A stretch of 64,000 bases of DNA from Casuarius casuarius (Eukaryota > Chordata > Aves > Casuariiformes > Casuariidae). This document shows, one piece after another, positions 1 through 11,985 of this stretch (positions are counted from its first letter, which is position 1; every line of letters begins with the position of its first letter). The position numbers and the translations under genes are program-made. Location of the stretch: contig PTFA01000279.1 in the NCBI GenBank assembly GCA_003342895.1, positions 574,805 through 638,804 of the forward strand. The letters run 5' to 3'. A model generated the notes under the pieces. It did not search any database, was not told the origin of the DNA, and saw only the letters and a program-made list of their open reading frames with translations.

Positions 1-96
1 AGTCTGTCAGTCTGTCAGTCTGTCAGTCTGTCAGTCTGTCAGTCTGTCAGTCTGTCAGTCTGTCAGTCTGTCAGTCTGTCAGTCTGTCAGTCTGTC
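1..96. repeat. 8-bp tandem repeat array (AGTCTGTC)x12
   Basis: Twelve perfect head-to-tail copies of AGTCTGTC fill the first 96 bases and then stop abruptly. The array begins at base 1, so it probably continues beyond the window. It lies in an APMAP intron, upstream of the first visible exon. The absence of any mismatch suggests recent expansion or slippage. Confidence 0.97.
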
Positions 97-837
97 TTCT
101 TCCTTGTAGGGTTAACTTTAGGACAGTTTTGATCTCCAAGTTGGCTCCATGTGGGGAGAGGGAGGCTGGCCAGAATTCCAGTTCTCATTTAATGGAAAGG
201 CTTAGACTCTGCAGCTTTGGAAGGATGTGATCAAGGTCTCCCCTTTTAACAGTAAACTGCTGTCAGATTAGCTCTGTCATGTCAGGAGCAAACAAATGCT
301 ATGCACAAGGATGAATTTAATAGTTTTTAAGTTATCTTTAAAGGCTTGGTTCTGATAATTTAGTGTCTGGTGATATGTAGAGTGTGACAGTGCAGTTCAG
401 TGAACCTGCCGATGCTGAATTCTTGCTGATGGTTTAATGTTTAGAAGGTATTCCTCTTTGTTCCTGCAAACTGATGGGGAAAGATGGAGTAGTGATTGCC
501 TTGCCTGATTCCTTCTACAAGGTTGGGGCCCAAGTGTGTACTTGTTTTAAAATGAGCTTTAGAAACTTAATCTGGCACTTCTCAATAGGAAACTTCTTTT
601 ACTGTTTCAGTTCTTAGAAAGAGTATTTTCTCCTGGTCTTTTTCTACCAGTGCTGAGTACTTGCCCCACAACCCAAATCCTTATTACTTAACAGATGCAA
701 AAATGGAAAAAATTGTGAAGTGCTTGCTAATTTTGTGTTAATATTTAACTTCAAAGTATTTAACTTCCAAAGCAGGGCACACAAAAGTTTGTCTGGTGGA
801 TTTTTTCTTTCATTTTTTGTTCTCTCTTTGTAACCAG

Positions 838-1012
838 GTGAAACAAAAATGCTTGTCTCGACAAAGACGCTAATTGAAGGTCAGAAGTTGTCTTTTGTGA
901 ATGATCTTACAGTGACCCAGGATGGGAGGAAAATCTACTTTACTGACTCCAGCAGCAAATGGCAAAGGCGGGACTACTTATTCTTGATTATGGAAGGCAC
1001 AGATGATGGGCG
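838..1012 (+). CDS. APMAP: APMAP, internal coding exon (first one visible)
   Basis: This is an internal exon of adipocyte plasma membrane-associated protein, a single-pass type II membrane protein whose outer part is a six-bladed beta-propeller of the strictosidine synthase/SMP-30 type; arylesterase-like activity is reported for the family. The translation contains SFVNDLTVTQDGRKIYFTDS and SSKWQRRDYL, nearly identical to mammalian APMAP. The acceptor is the AG at 836-837 and the first two bases complete a Gly codon. The exon ends in phase 2 at ...GGG CG. The next bases are GCAAGT, so the donor is GC rather than GT. The phase of the next exon demands this boundary. Exons for the membrane anchor and first blades lie to the left of the window. 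Confidence 0.96.
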
Positions 1013-1018
1013 GCAAGT
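1013..1018 (+). promoter_or_regulatory. APMAP: Non-canonical GC splice donor of APMAP intron
   Basis: The bases GCAAGT follow exon base 1012 directly. Using GC here gives codon CG+C (Arg) across to the next exon at 1421 and continues DDGR-LLEYD as in other vertebrates. The nearby GT at 1017-1018 would shift the frame. The intron ends in a normal TTAG at 1417-1420, making it a GC-AG intron. Confidence 0.85.
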
Positions 1019-1420
1019 ATCTCTTCCAAAAGACATTTAATTTGTTGTAAGCTCAGCAGTGTGAGTGGACTTGGCCACTTGCTTGGTCTCCAAGTTCTTC
1101 TTTTTGAAAACCACTTGTGCAAACATTGTACTGCTGGTGAAATAAATTAGATTCCTCTCTTTCCTTTAAGAAGACTTTCATGGAATATCCTTTTAAAAGT
1201 AAAAGTGTTAGCCTTATAGTTATGAATCCCTCATAAATGCTGCCTGTCTTAATTGGCCTAATATATTTCTCCTGTGTTCATAAATAAATGTTTCATGGCT
1301 ATTCTGACTTTTTAACTTAGGTCAAGCTGGTGTGAGAGGAGGGAAAATACCCAGAGAATTAAACCAAGATGAGTAAATGTTTGTTTTCACTCGCAAACAT
1401 GTATAATGTTCTCTTGTTAG

Positions 1421-1555
1421 CTTGCTCGAATACGACACAGTAACAAAAGAGGTGAAAGTCTTAATGGTGGGGCTGCAGTTTCCTAATGGAGTCCAGCTCT
1501 CTCCAGCAGAAGATTTTGTCCTGGTGCAGGAAACAACGATGGCTAGAATCAGGAG
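1421..1555 (+). CDS. APMAP: APMAP, internal coding exon
   Basis: This 135-nt exon starts with one base completing Arg and reads LLEYDTVTKEVKVL, then FPNGVQLSPAEDFVL and ETTMARIR. These are propeller-blade sequences typical of APMAP. The acceptor is CTTGTTAG and the donor AG|GTGAGT is canonical, in phase 2. It connects in frame to the exon at 1722. No stop or frameshift is present, so the gene looks intact here. Confidence 0.96.
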
Positions 1556-1721
1556 GTGAGTGTGACTTTGAAACTGTTACTACCCCTGCCACCCCTGGTT
1601 TTTCTACTTAAAATTTTTTTTTCTATTCTTTATTTTTCCCCAATGAATTCCTTTTGGGACTTTTGTTTGTCACTGACTGCTTGAGTGAAGATGTTTTAAT
1701 ACTGCTATTTATAACTTTCAG

Positions 1722-1914
1722 GTATTATGTGTCTGGGCTGATGAAAGGTGGAGCAGATATGTTTGTTGAGAATATGCCTGGTTTTCCAGACAATATCAGA
1801 TTAAGCAGCTCTGGAGGATATTGGGTAGCCATGTCAGCTGTCCGACCCAATCCTGGATTTTCTATGTTGGATTTCTTGTCTGAAAAGCCATGGATTAAAA
1901 GGATGATATTTAAG
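1722..1914 (+). CDS. APMAP: APMAP, internal coding exon
   Basis: This 193-nt exon begins with G (finishing AGG, Arg) and encodes YYVSGLMKGGADMFVENMPG, then FPDNIRLSSSGGYW and RPNPGFSMLDFLSEKPWIK. The block from NMPGFPDNIR to GYW is the strongly conserved blade that carries metal-site-type residues in this propeller family. The acceptor is AACTTTCAG and the donor AAG|GTAACC, phase 0. Confidence 0.96.
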
Positions 1915-3014
1915 GTAACCCTCCTCTCCCTGTGCCTCTTTTCCCTCCTCTCCCCCTCCCCCCAAGGAGGAAGGAGGAGAAGAAAAAAACCTTCATGTTT
2001 AGTATAGGAATGGAAACCATAAATATTTGTCCTGTTTCCTCCTCTTCACAGGAAGCTTTCTGNTTTTTTTTGTATGCTATGATTAAGTGTTATTGTCTCT
2101 AGTTAGAACATTCTCCGTATGTTCGAAGATAGTTCAAATAACACTAGTTTCTCTGATTAGCAGGTAGCCATCTCTTAAGCTACTTTCCATTGTCATATCA
2201 GAAAAGAAAGAGGGGGTTATCTTTGCCCTAGTCGTGCAGCAACAGAGGGTCTGCGTTTGAAGATATGAAGGCTCCACCTTTGTATGTGAAATGCCTAAGC
2301 TACTTATTGCCAGGTGTTTGGAGAGTGTTTGGGAAGTCTGACCTGTTTGTTTGGCCACCCCAGGCATCCTTTATTAGCCAATTTTGGAAACAATGTGTGT
2401 GTTATGTATAGTGCTAGGTGAGACTTTTGTTCTGATCCAGTGTACCTGTTCTTATATCACAGCCCCTTTAAGATGAGGAGGGGCAAGAATAATATATTTT
2501 GTAAGGGTTATCTGATCCCCAAGAAATTGAATGGTGCTTTTTGAACAATGCAAAGACTTGAATCTGAAAGGTTTATGTTCTCAAAAAAAAAAGTCAAAAA
2601 CAGCATTTAGAATTGAAGACCTACTTCAGCTACATGAACTCTCAGCTGTTATGTGATGTTTCTTTAAAACCTGGTGTCTCTTCTGGTGCAGCAAGGGAGC
2701 CTTAACAGTGATGCTATGGAGAGCTGAATATGATGTCTGCTGTTTGGCACCAGCTGTGCCAGAAAAAGCTGATGTCTCCTGCATCAGAGTGGACATCCTT
2801 TCAGCCCAGTCCTGGAGTACATTTCTATTGATGATTTTTTTAAAGTTGGCTTCAGATGTTAATTTGTTAAGCCTGTGTAACTGTGTTTTACTCAAAATGC
2901 TTACCTGTAATCGTAGCTGTTTCCTCCAGGGAATGTGGAATGATCTTTGTGTAAGTGTCTGAGGTCTAATCATATCTGTTAATTTTCTTTCCTTTTTTTT
3001 TCTTTTCCTTTTAG

Positions 3015-3224
3015 CTGCTGAGTCAGGAAACTCTGACCAAGTTTGTGCCCAAGTATAGCCTTGTTATTGAACTTAGTGAGACAGGATCCTACAGAAGAAG
3101 CTTTCATGATCCCAATGGATTGACGGTACCTTACATTAGCGAGGCACATGAACACAATGGATATCTCTATCTGGGCTCCTTCCGGTCTCCCTTTATTTGT
3201 AGACTTAATCTTCAGCATGTTTAA
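3015..3224 (+). CDS. APMAP: APMAP, last coding exon with stop
   Basis: This 210-nt terminal coding exon follows the acceptor CCTTTTAG. It begins LLSQETLTKFVPKYSL and ends SPFICRLNLQHV before TAA at 3222-3224, matching the C-terminus of vertebrate APMAP (human ends in a similar SLQAV). It reads in phase 0 from the exon ending at 1914. The single-base 'n' nearest to it (3270) is in the 3' UTR. Confidence 0.96.
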   Translation: MLSQETLTKFVPKYSLVIELSETGSYRRSFHDPNGLTVPYISEAHEHNGYLYLGSFRSPFICRLNLQHV

Positions 3225-4349
3225 TTGTCCGCCTATGATGAAGTGCCACTGTCCTTCAATACTCCAGAGNTACAAAGGAAGCATGTGCTTGAGGCAATGT
3301 GTGACCAAGGAGGGAAAAGTGAAGACAGTCAGTCAATATATGCAGTAGCACTGTTCTGTTGCCATGGAAGAACATGAACAGCTTGCTGTTATTTGTAGTC
3401 TTCCTTGGTTTGGTTTGGCTGCTCCTGCTTTGGAATTGGCATGCATAATATTAATGCCTGAGAACTATGTTAGGGATCTTTGGATGGTTAAATGCTCCTT
3501 GAATAAAAGCCATTGCTTTTCCTCCCCCATCCCTGTTTGGAGCTATCTTAAACAAACATAAGTCACCTTTAATGCAACTGTATGTCTTATTACACTGGAA
3601 AGGTCATTGGATTAATGACGTATCATTTGGATTGAAGAGATGTTTTGCATTTGTTGCTTTCTGTTTTAGAACCCACTCTGTAGGAGTGATGACAGTACAT
3701 GTTCTAGTGTCATACTATGGTGCTGTGGTAGAGGCAGCAACATCCAGAGCATGACTAGAAATCTAGTTGTACCACCCAAGTTTCTTCAATTCCAGCCTGT
3801 GTAATCAACATCTGAAACTACACTTGACTGTTAATCAACATGCAGAATCTAATTTGATCATTGTCTGTGGAGTTCTGTGTTTCTTTATAGCATTATGCTC
3901 AGATAATGAGTGAAAGTTGCATTTTATATGGTATTGAAGACCAGTGGGTTTACAGTGGTTTACCTGTGTAACTTTCTTCCATGGTTCCCAGGTCCTTTGT
4001 CTCCTGTTGGTTATGTGGGTGGCCTGCCAGAGAGTTATGGGAGGGAAGAGGGTCAGCCCCAGGAATCCTCTTCAGTATGCTCTTTATGGAGAAATGGTAG
4101 AGCTTTTTGGGAAGGGTAGTGTCTCATGATGGATGCNAAGTGAAAGGGCTCCTGCAAATTCTAGTCTGATGGTGGATGAGGAAGGCTGGTGGATGCTTCC
4201 TGACATCTTCAGAGGAAATCATTTACTTCCTATATTGACTAATAAAGTTACAGGTATGTTCCATAAGTGAAATAATTTCAGAGCATGCTTTTCTCTCCAC
4301 TGTTACAAAGGAAAAACTTCTTTTTGTTCACATCTTGAATAAATGTATT
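3225..4349 (+). other. APMAP: Probable APMAP 3' UTR with three candidate poly(A) signals
   Basis: The sequence after the stop is AT-rich and non-coding. AATAAA hexamers occur at 3502-3507, 4241-4246 and 4338-4343, so one or more could end the APMAP mRNA. The choice between them cannot be made from sequence alone. Confidence 0.5.
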
Positions 4350-6366
4350 TTCATCTTATGTAAGAGCTAAAGGTAATGAGGATGGAAGGGGTTATGATGT
4401 GCAGTTGTTCCAAAGCTGAGTGACTTAGCGCGTTGATTCCTGCTCTAGAACTGAAGACTTGGCTGCTCTCCCCTTTTCTGCCACTGGGTGATAGTCAAAG
4501 ATAGATTTGCTCTATTCCTCAACTTCCTCTCCTGTAAAAAGGAAATAATTAAGATTTACTTGATACATAATGAAAAGCACCAGTGCTTTCACTGGCTTTC
4601 TGTGCTTGTCTTTATTAATGGGAGGGATATGCAAGTGAAAGTGATTCTCTTGTCACCTTGTGCTATAAAGTCTACATTACTACCAGCACTGCAGCAGCCC
4701 TGTGGAGTGTAGGTGATGCTTGCTGTATCAGGCTGACTTGCTGTGTAACAGGCTAGGGAATGGTCACTTGCTCTCAAGCCCACTTGCTTCATCTGGCAGT
4801 TTCTGGACTTAGAAGGAAGCTATCTGAGAGGAGGAGGAAGCCTAGCAGAAGGGTTGCTGCAGGCTCTGACCTTGGATGCAGCTGAGCCTTATCTTAATAG
4901 TTTGTGGACAGAGACTGAGTGAGAAAGTTAGTGTAGTTGATGCTCCTTGGTAGTAGATGTGTCCAGCCCAAGACTGCCAGTGCCTCCATGGCCCCTAAAA
5001 TTGAAAGGANGCCGTTTACTGTCATGATGGGCGCAGCATTGGTGGTGGACTAGGATGGAATTGCAGTACCAAGTAGAGGTGTCAGTGTGCAGTTTAAGGA
5101 TCTTTTGACATGTGTCTGAGCACAGAATTTGTATACCTCCAGCTCAAGGAGCCTCAGAGTCTGCAGAGGTTAAAAGGAGTGCCCTTCCTGTGTTCAGGAG
5201 GTGCTGGCTCCCATTCCTGGTGCAGTGTTGGATCCTGCCAGCCCATTTTTTGTATGCAGAAGTAGAATGATCTGCTTTCTGTAGCTGTAGAACCCAGACA
5301 AGATAAAGGCTGATGAACATACAGCTTGTTCATTGCTCAGCATGAGGGGTCATAAGAGCAGTATTTTCATGGAAGCTCAGATATTTTTAATCCCTGATAG
5401 TTCCTCAAATGCAATCCTTGCAGAGTAATACCAGCAGTGTTAAAATGCCTGTAGAACAAACGCGGGCATAAGCTCCTCTTGGTGCTGGCGTGAGAACTGC
5501 TTTTATGGGCTCATTCCACTTTCACAGAAGCATGAGGCAATGACACACTACAATTTCAGATGGCTGTTGACACATCTACCTTGAGCAACAGAGAGGGCTG
5601 GGAGAAAACCAACTCTGTCCTCTCTTGCTTGATAATAGCAGTGCAGGAACATGACACCTTTCCAGCTTGGCAGCTAGTTCTCTAGTTCGGACACATTGAC
5701 CTTTCTGGAAGAAGCAGGAGCAGTTACAGTAATGTCTAAAGAGCTTGCCAGGGTAAGATTGTTTTGGGTGGCAGGAGAAGGGAGATGTAGCTCCCTAAGA
5801 AGGCAGGAAAGCCTCTCTGCACAACTCCCAGAGGAGACTGAGGGTGCTTCCTACGCTTCCCCCAAGCTTCTCTTGGGACAGCCTTTGAAGAACAAATGGG
5901 GTGTGGGATTGGAGGGCGGTGCCCAGTCTCCTGAAGGGTTTGAGGAAATCTGTGCTTCAGCACGCAACCCTGCAGTAAAACAGCCTATGGAAAAGAAACT
6001 GAGCTGGGATACACAATAGCTGTGCATTTTAAAGGTGTGCTCTGTAATTGTGCTGGGAGAGAGGGGGAAGCATGATATTTTGTTGTGAAACAGATAGTTC
6101 TGCAGGGGAGAAGTATCTAGAAAATTTTACTGGAGCTACTTAAAATGCTATTCCCCAGCTGACTGCCTGGCCCCTACCTATAGCAGAGCCACCGGAAGAT
6201 GACTCAAGCACACACAACACTCTTATGTAAAAGTTGGTATCTCAGTGTAGATGGCTGATGAAAGTGGATTTGTGATAAGGCTTTGTGATCAACTCCTTTA
6301 AATGTGAGTCTGTTTTGGGTCAATTACCCTTGCAGATGGGGTGGTGACCTCCACCCTTTAAGGGTG
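4350..6366. other. Intergenic DNA between APMAP and CST7, left part
   Basis: No exon-like stretch with matched splice sites or recognisable protein was found on either strand. Open frames of up to about 107 codons (for example 5696-6019, +) have no family resemblance and are what chance gives at this base composition. Confidence 0.5.
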
Positions 6367-6537
6367 ACAGAGCACTGGTACCAATTGCCCAGAGAAGTTG
6401 TAGAGTCTCCATCCTTGGAGATACTCAAAAGCTGTCTAGACAGGGTCCTGGGCAATGTGCTCTAGGTTGAGCAGGAGAGTTGAACCAGTTGATCTCCAGA
6501 GATCCCTTCCATCCTCAACCATTCTGTGATTCTGTGT
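6367..6537 (+). mobile_element. CR1 LINE, 3' end fragment
   Basis: About 170 bp match the 3' tail typical of chicken-repeat-1 elements: TTGCCCAGAGAAGTTGTAGA, CCATCCTTGGAGATACTC, a diverged GATCTCCAGAGATCCCTTCC, then the terminal ATTCTGTGATTCTGTG. Such 5'-truncated tails are the usual form of CR1. It is in sense orientation relative to APMAP and antisense to CST7. Confidence 0.93.
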
Positions 6538-9479
6538 AAACTTCTGCATCTATTTGCTCATTGATCACAGTAGAGATCTTATGGGCCTCATCCTTTGACC
6601 TCCTCATCAAATTTGTTTAAATAAAGCAAGTGCTGTAAAAGAAACTATGCTGAGTGCAATTCATTTGTTAGTCCTTTTAGGGCAGAGACTGAAAAATTTA
6701 GCAGTAAGTGACTATAGTGACCTAAATGCAACAGTCATTTCCCCCTGCTCAGCATAAGTCATGTCTCCTCATCTAGCTGTTGCCACAAAGTTAAACCTTG
6801 CTTTGCCTCTGTGCAGCTGTATGCCTGACTCCCCAGGCTGCCCAAGGGTCCTGGAAGACAGTCAGATTGTGAAGCTGGGTAGAACTGGTGTACAAAGGCC
6901 TTCCAAGTCCCTAATGTGGGGTTGCTGATGTGAAGTGACTGCCAAGTGGTGAGCCTGTCAGTCAGAGATGCTTTATTTCGNTGGCAGGCAGGTTCCTATG
7001 CAACTGAAAAGTAGGGGTGTGAGCAGCAGCTCTGCTGTCCAGCTTGTCCCTGGGGAAACTGCTGCTCAGCAAAGTTTGTGAGCAAATACAGATCCCAGTC
7101 TAAGGGTCTGCAGATCACTGGGAACTCTGAAGCTCTGCTGAAGTGCAGGCTAGCTTGCTTTTTTTGTGTCCATAGGACTCCTCAGTGCACAGTCAGTCCT
7201 TCCCTGCAGCAGAGATGTTGAAGGATACTTGTCTATGTGAAGCTAAGAATCCTCTTGAGTAAATGATCCAAAAAGTACTGTGACCACTGAGCACGTGGTG
7301 CTTCTGGTATGCTGGAGAGAGATATGAAGCCAAAGCAAGCTGTTCCTTCAGTTTGTTTCTAACACTCTTGCACCAGCTGATCCCTGTGAAGCACCACCTT
7401 TGGTTGTCCCAGAAGCTCTTAATGCCATTGTTGGGACTGTTTCTTTTTGTGCAACTGCTGGAACTGGCAGAAACAGCTTTCCCTTCTCTCCTGAGGCCAT
7501 AAATCTTCACTAGATGTATTTATTTTTATTTAGTTGATTAATCCTGGAGAAAAGTATGTGCCTTGGTACCCTGGAATAGATGTCAGAGCCTCAGCAAGCT
7601 CTGTAAGGGTATGGACTCCCTGGAGTCAATTGGTGAACAGTTAACCTTGGTGTAAACTCTAACAAAGATGTCTCTTGGGCAGAGACATGGGCTTGAATGC
7701 TGCATGTCATTGTGATTAAATGGTTTTTAGCTGCAGTTCTTTAGATAAGTGCTAGCACCGTCCTTCTGATGTGAGACTGTTTAATTGCCCAGATCCTTCT
7801 CTAGCAAAGTGCTCTGGAGTGGTACTGAGAGCTCAGTCAGTCCTTTCTTTTGTGCTTATGGTAACTCTGCTATCTACCTGGATATGATGGATCCTGCTAC
7901 TTCAATGTTCCTTGCTTATTATAGTGTTACAGTAAATACTTTGCTGCAGTTGTAGACATGAGGCTGACCTGTCTTTCTACCTCAGAAGGTGCTTGCCTGC
8001 TCCTGCACTGGGTTGATTACAATGAGCTCATCTGTGTTGCAGTACATGCTGGCAATAGTTTTATGTAAAACATGTAGCTGTTCTTTGCTTCCAAAGCAGC
8101 CTGTTTGGATAGACAGATCCAAACAGTACTGCATTTTCCTCAAAAGAGCAGCAAGAGCATGTTGGGTTTGTCACCTTGCATGGTGCCAGGTGTGTCTGGC
8201 TTTAAATTTTTGCTTCTTTAATGCATTGTGCGTTGACTCAGTGAGGAGACTAAGAGATTAAGCCTCTTATGCAAGGGGTTTGAAAGTTCACACATGGGAG
8301 ACTGTTCTGGGTTGTGCTTATCTACCTGCTGAATCTCTGCACTGACCTGAGCTGATTGTGTGCATTCCTCTTCCCCCACTGCAGCATGTGGAAAGGCTGA
8401 TTTCATCTGTTACTCTGTGCCAGGCTATCGTGTTGGCTAAAGGAAGAAACAGGAATTTGTCTGGTCTGTCCTGGGCTGGAGCTGACAGCTTGGTAGGAAG
8501 CCTTTGGTGTTGCTGCTGTGTGAAGCCCTCAGCTGAAATGGAAGAGGGATGAGGCCATTGCAGCAGCTCCTCAGATGGGCTTGCTTTTTGCCCTCTTTAA
8601 CTCAGCTGTGGCTTGGCTTTCCTGCTCTGTGACCACCTTACCAAAGTTGGCTCTGCTTCCTTGTCTTCAGCTTCAGGCAGTTAACGGTGGCTTATGTGAT
8701 GGATGAATATAGCAGCACACTATGTCCATCCATGGCCCTTTTGGAGGTTTCTTCTGAGCACTCCTTTTGTCCAGCTAAGACTCTCCCTCCCACAAAGATG
8801 TAATGCAGCACAGCTGCCTCTCCAGAACTGGAGGCTGAATTTGAGCCACTGCTGTGCATCACCTGTGCCACCCATGCCTCACAAGTGAGGTTTCTAAAGC
8901 AGAGCTTGAGACTTGCCCAGCCTGCAAAGGCATGCTGTGGAATTGCTTGAAGTAGAGACCTTAACTGTGTTGTTAATAGATCTGCCTGTCTTGAGGGTTC
9001 TGGACCTTGGTTTGGAGCCCTCACTGGCCACTTTGGACTGAAAGGTAGTTCAAAAGGTGGAAAGTGGGGGTGCTGCTGCTGGCAAGAGGTGCAAGAGAGC
9101 TGCAGCAAGGCAACAATTGTCAGGTGAAAGGGGGTGTTTGGGGAAATGAGGTGTTCTTTATAGTTTAAGTTAGGGCCCTATCCACTTATAAGTGCTGGTC
9201 TATATATTACTGATCACAGGTCCAGGCTTTGTTGCTGCTTTAAGGGAGCAGTTACCTGAATTCTTCCAAATATGGGTTTTGGTGATGTGTAAACAATAAT
9301 CTGTCCGTGCATGAAGAGTGAAGGCTGAAGCAACAGTAGATACCGACCGAAACCAGGCCGTCGTTCTCCTAAACTTGAATATAAGCTGTAGGCAACCAGA
9401 AATTAAGTATCTTCTGTTAATCTGAATGAAACCATATTGCTTAACATAAGCAAAAATGTGCTTTGGGAATATGATTGGG
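6538..9479. other. Intergenic DNA between APMAP and CST7, right part
   Basis: I see no gene, repeat family or RNA here that I can support. Several antisense open frames (for example 8692-9108, -) give Ser/Gln/Leu-rich peptides without homology. Confidence 0.45.
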
Positions 9480-10177
9480 TTTATTTGTCTGTGTTTGTCG
9501 TGATGCCCTTTCATAGAACAGATTAGCTTTGCTTAAAGTAGAAGTACTAGCTAGTCATTTCTGGGCTGTGAATGGGTCTCAAAACAGCCTCATCCATCCT
9601 CTTGTCTTGAGGCAAGATCAAATCTACCTTACTCATTCCTGGCAGATGTATCTAATCTTTTCTCTAGCACTGGAGACTCTTAAGACTTTAGGGGTTTTTT
9701 TGTGTGTATATCCCCAGGCAAATTATNGCACTGTTATAAAGCTCTCCTCAGTGTTGAAGTCATGTGTGCTGTGGTTTAGGCTTGTTTACTTCATGGCTTC
9801 ACGAAGATCTGTCACAGAACAAAGCAAGTCTAACAAACCTTCCTGGGTCTGTTTATGATGCTTGGACATGATTCAGCCAAAGAGGGCAGATGGTTCTCTA
9901 GTAAATGAGTGACAAGAAGTTCCCATGTGCAGTTTAGTTTTAGACAACAAAAATATATAACTGGATAGCAGTGAATTCAGTCAAGGCATGTCTTTTTGGC
10001 CACCCAGATCTCGAGTATCTTCCTCACGAAAAAAGATCACGTGCNTTGAAACAAAAGCTCTGTGGCAATTCTGTATGGCTGTTCTCTAGCTCAGTTTTGA
10101 CCTCAGCAACCCAGGCAAGGAAAAGCTCTTGGTGAAAATTCTCCCTGTGAGTCATGTTCTTGCGGGTGAAAGGTGGG
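9480..10177 (-). other. CST7: Probable CST7 3' UTR ending at a poly(A) signal
   Basis: Downstream of the cystatin stop codon (on the - strand) the first AATAAA that I found is at 9480-9485, giving a UTR of about 0.7 kb. The position is inferred from the hexamer only. Confidence 0.4.
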
Positions 10178-10255
10178 TCAGTGACAGAGAGCAATGGAAA
10201 CTTGTGCTTTATGTAACCAAGGCATCATCCAGACCTCAAAATAGCACCACAGCAC
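10178..10255 (-). CDS. CST7: CST7 (cystatin F), exon 4 with stop
   Basis: This is the last coding exon of cystatin F, a secreted/lysosomal inhibitor of papain-family cysteine cathepsins in immune cells. After the acceptor TTTATTTGCAG it encodes VLWCYFEVWMMPWLHKAQ and ends ALCH before TGA at 10178-10180. It aligns residue by residue with the human C-terminus: the EVW..PWL segment is the second inhibitory hairpin (Pro127-Trp128), and Cys119 and Cys139 form the conserved second disulfide. It joins the exon at 10755-10871 in phase 0. Confidence 0.95.
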   Translation of the reverse strand: MLWCYFEVWMMPWLHKAQVSIALCH

Positions 10256-10754
10256 CTGCAAATAAAAGGGGAATTGGTGTCTAGGTTCAACTGACTGTGC
10301 CAGTTCTCAGCCTTGGGGGCCATGTTGGGGCAGAAGGAAAGTGTATCCTTTTTTCTACCCCTTTTCTCCCAGGAGAAGTACTATTTGCCAGGTAACCATA
10401 TCTTACTGTGGAAGGCCCCATAAGGATTCACTCCACCCTGCTGCCCAGGAAATCTCAAGATTTCTCACCTGCTCTGTTTCTATGCAATTTCACCCTGCTA
10501 TCCAGGAACAGGGAGTGTGGGCCAAATGGCTGTGCCTGGCTCAGCTCCTTCCGGACAGGAGCTGGCCCTGGATGCAGGAGAGGTGCTATGCTGCTTATAC
10601 TGGTAAACCCGGCTAGTCCCACCTGGCTCTGCACAGAGGAGGCTTGTGTATCTATGAGGACATGGCAGAGCTAGTCTATAAGGTGACTGTGCAGCTAGAG
10701 ATTACCAAGAGTCATGTGCAGTCACTGGGTACCCCAAAGGAAGTGGATACATAC

Positions 10755-10871
10755 TCGTTGCAGCTTTTTCTTCCTCTGGAATCTGCAGCTGTCCAGCCTG
10801 GAGTGCTCCCTCTTCTGACACACTGTGCGTCCAATTTCTACCTGTAGCATGTATTTCAGCCCTCTGACGAT
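10755..10871 (-). CDS. CST7: CST7 (cystatin F), exon 3
   Basis: This 117-nt exon (39 codons, phase 0 at both ends) reads IVRGLKYMLQVEIGRTVCQK and continues to LDSCRFQRKK. With the Gln that ends exon 2 it forms Q-I-V-R-G (residues 76-80), the first inhibitory hairpin QxVxG. Cys94 and Cys105 are the conserved first disulfide. The acceptor is TTTCTCTAG and the donor CGA|GTATGT. The exon length and phase are those of the middle exon of type-2 cystatin genes. Confidence 0.95.
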
Positions 10872-11193
10872 CTAGAGAAAGTAGTTTCTTTCTTTAATGC
10901 AGTGTGAAGAGGTGGGGAAAGGGATGCTAAAATAGAATTTTGGCTAGGGATCAAGTGCTACATCTGTGAATTGTGTGTGGTGTTGTGGGTAGAGGTGTCT
11001 TGCATTGAATTGCTGTGGGAAATAAAACCATCCTGGAGAGCAATTGAATGAGATAGAGGGACATGTGCTGTTTGTTTTTTGGTGGGCATGCCTAGCAGTC
11101 CTGAGCAGGATGAGGGCTCCCACGTCTGGGGTGTTCTGTGGCAGGGTCAATTGCTAAATGGTTTAGAGGAGCAATAGGATTCTGGGCTCTTAC

Positions 11194-11366
11194 CTGCACC
11201 ATGGCTTTGTCTATTTGCAATTCTTTAAACAGAAAGAGGTCATTGGAACTGTTGTTGTATCGGTAAACGCCAAAGCGAGCTGCCTTGCGAACGCCGGAAT
11301 TGTTGGTGTTCATGGGTACAGGGAAGCCGGGTTTCGTGGTTGAATGAGGCGGTGGTACATACACAG
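11194..11366 (-). CDS. CST7: CST7 (cystatin F), exon 2
   Basis: This 173-nt exon encodes the mature N-terminus and long helix: KPGFPVPMNT, GVRKAARFGVY, NNSSNDLFLFKELQ and IDKAMVQ. The Gly of PGFP is the N-terminal inhibitory Gly of type-2 cystatins. SND (59-61) resembles the legumain-binding loop of cystatin C. N-glycosylation sequons are visible at N40, N56 and N57. Human cystatin F has Cys26 and Cys63 in this region, the latter in NNCTND; here the equivalent is NNSSND and no upstream Cys exists. The donor is CAG|GTAAGA, and the acceptor AG at 11367-11368 leaves CT to complete Ala. Confidence 0.95.
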
Positions 11367-11985
11367 CTAGAACAACACAAAACATGAGCACAGAATGTAT
11401 CTCCTGGTGCCTAAAATGGTGGAAGGTTGGGGTTTGTTCAGGCCTCTGAACCAAAGCTAAACCCTCATACTTGTCCTGTGCACTTTTGCTTCAGGAAAGC
11501 TCTGCTTACGTCCACTACAAAGTAATTTTAATTTGTTTCAATGTTTGAAATGGGGAAACAAACCTGTGGGATGAAGTGACAGGAAAAAGACCATTGACTC
11601 TGCTAGAAGTGATAGCAGAGCTCAGGTTGGTTTAGAGAAACCAGGACATAATAATTNTGATAACTTGTCACACACTGGCTGGCAGAGCCCTGCTGCTCTT
11701 ATTTGACACGTCAAGATTAACTTGCCAGGCATGTGCTTCTCCCCTCCCCACAATGCTTTGGTAGCATCTTGAGGCTCTTATCTCAGANGGACTGTGTAGT
11801 GATAGAGGTGGGGGGGGGGGGAAGACACCCTCCCTCAACATGCCAACAATGGAGAGGGTGCCCTTGTCCTGCAGCTGGGCAGGGAAGACCCTGGAGCAGA
11901 GCTGGTTCTAGCTCTCCACTGTCCTGGCAGTGGACAGCTTTGGGCAGCTGTTGCACTGAACAAGTGCCAAGGACCATCTTCTTAC

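Noticed and set aside
8692..9108. Antisense 138-codon frame containing a weak cystatin-like TCEAWVAQV string
   Set aside because: Initially considered as the last CST7 exon; the true exon with the EVW..PWL match and correct phase is at 10178-10255.
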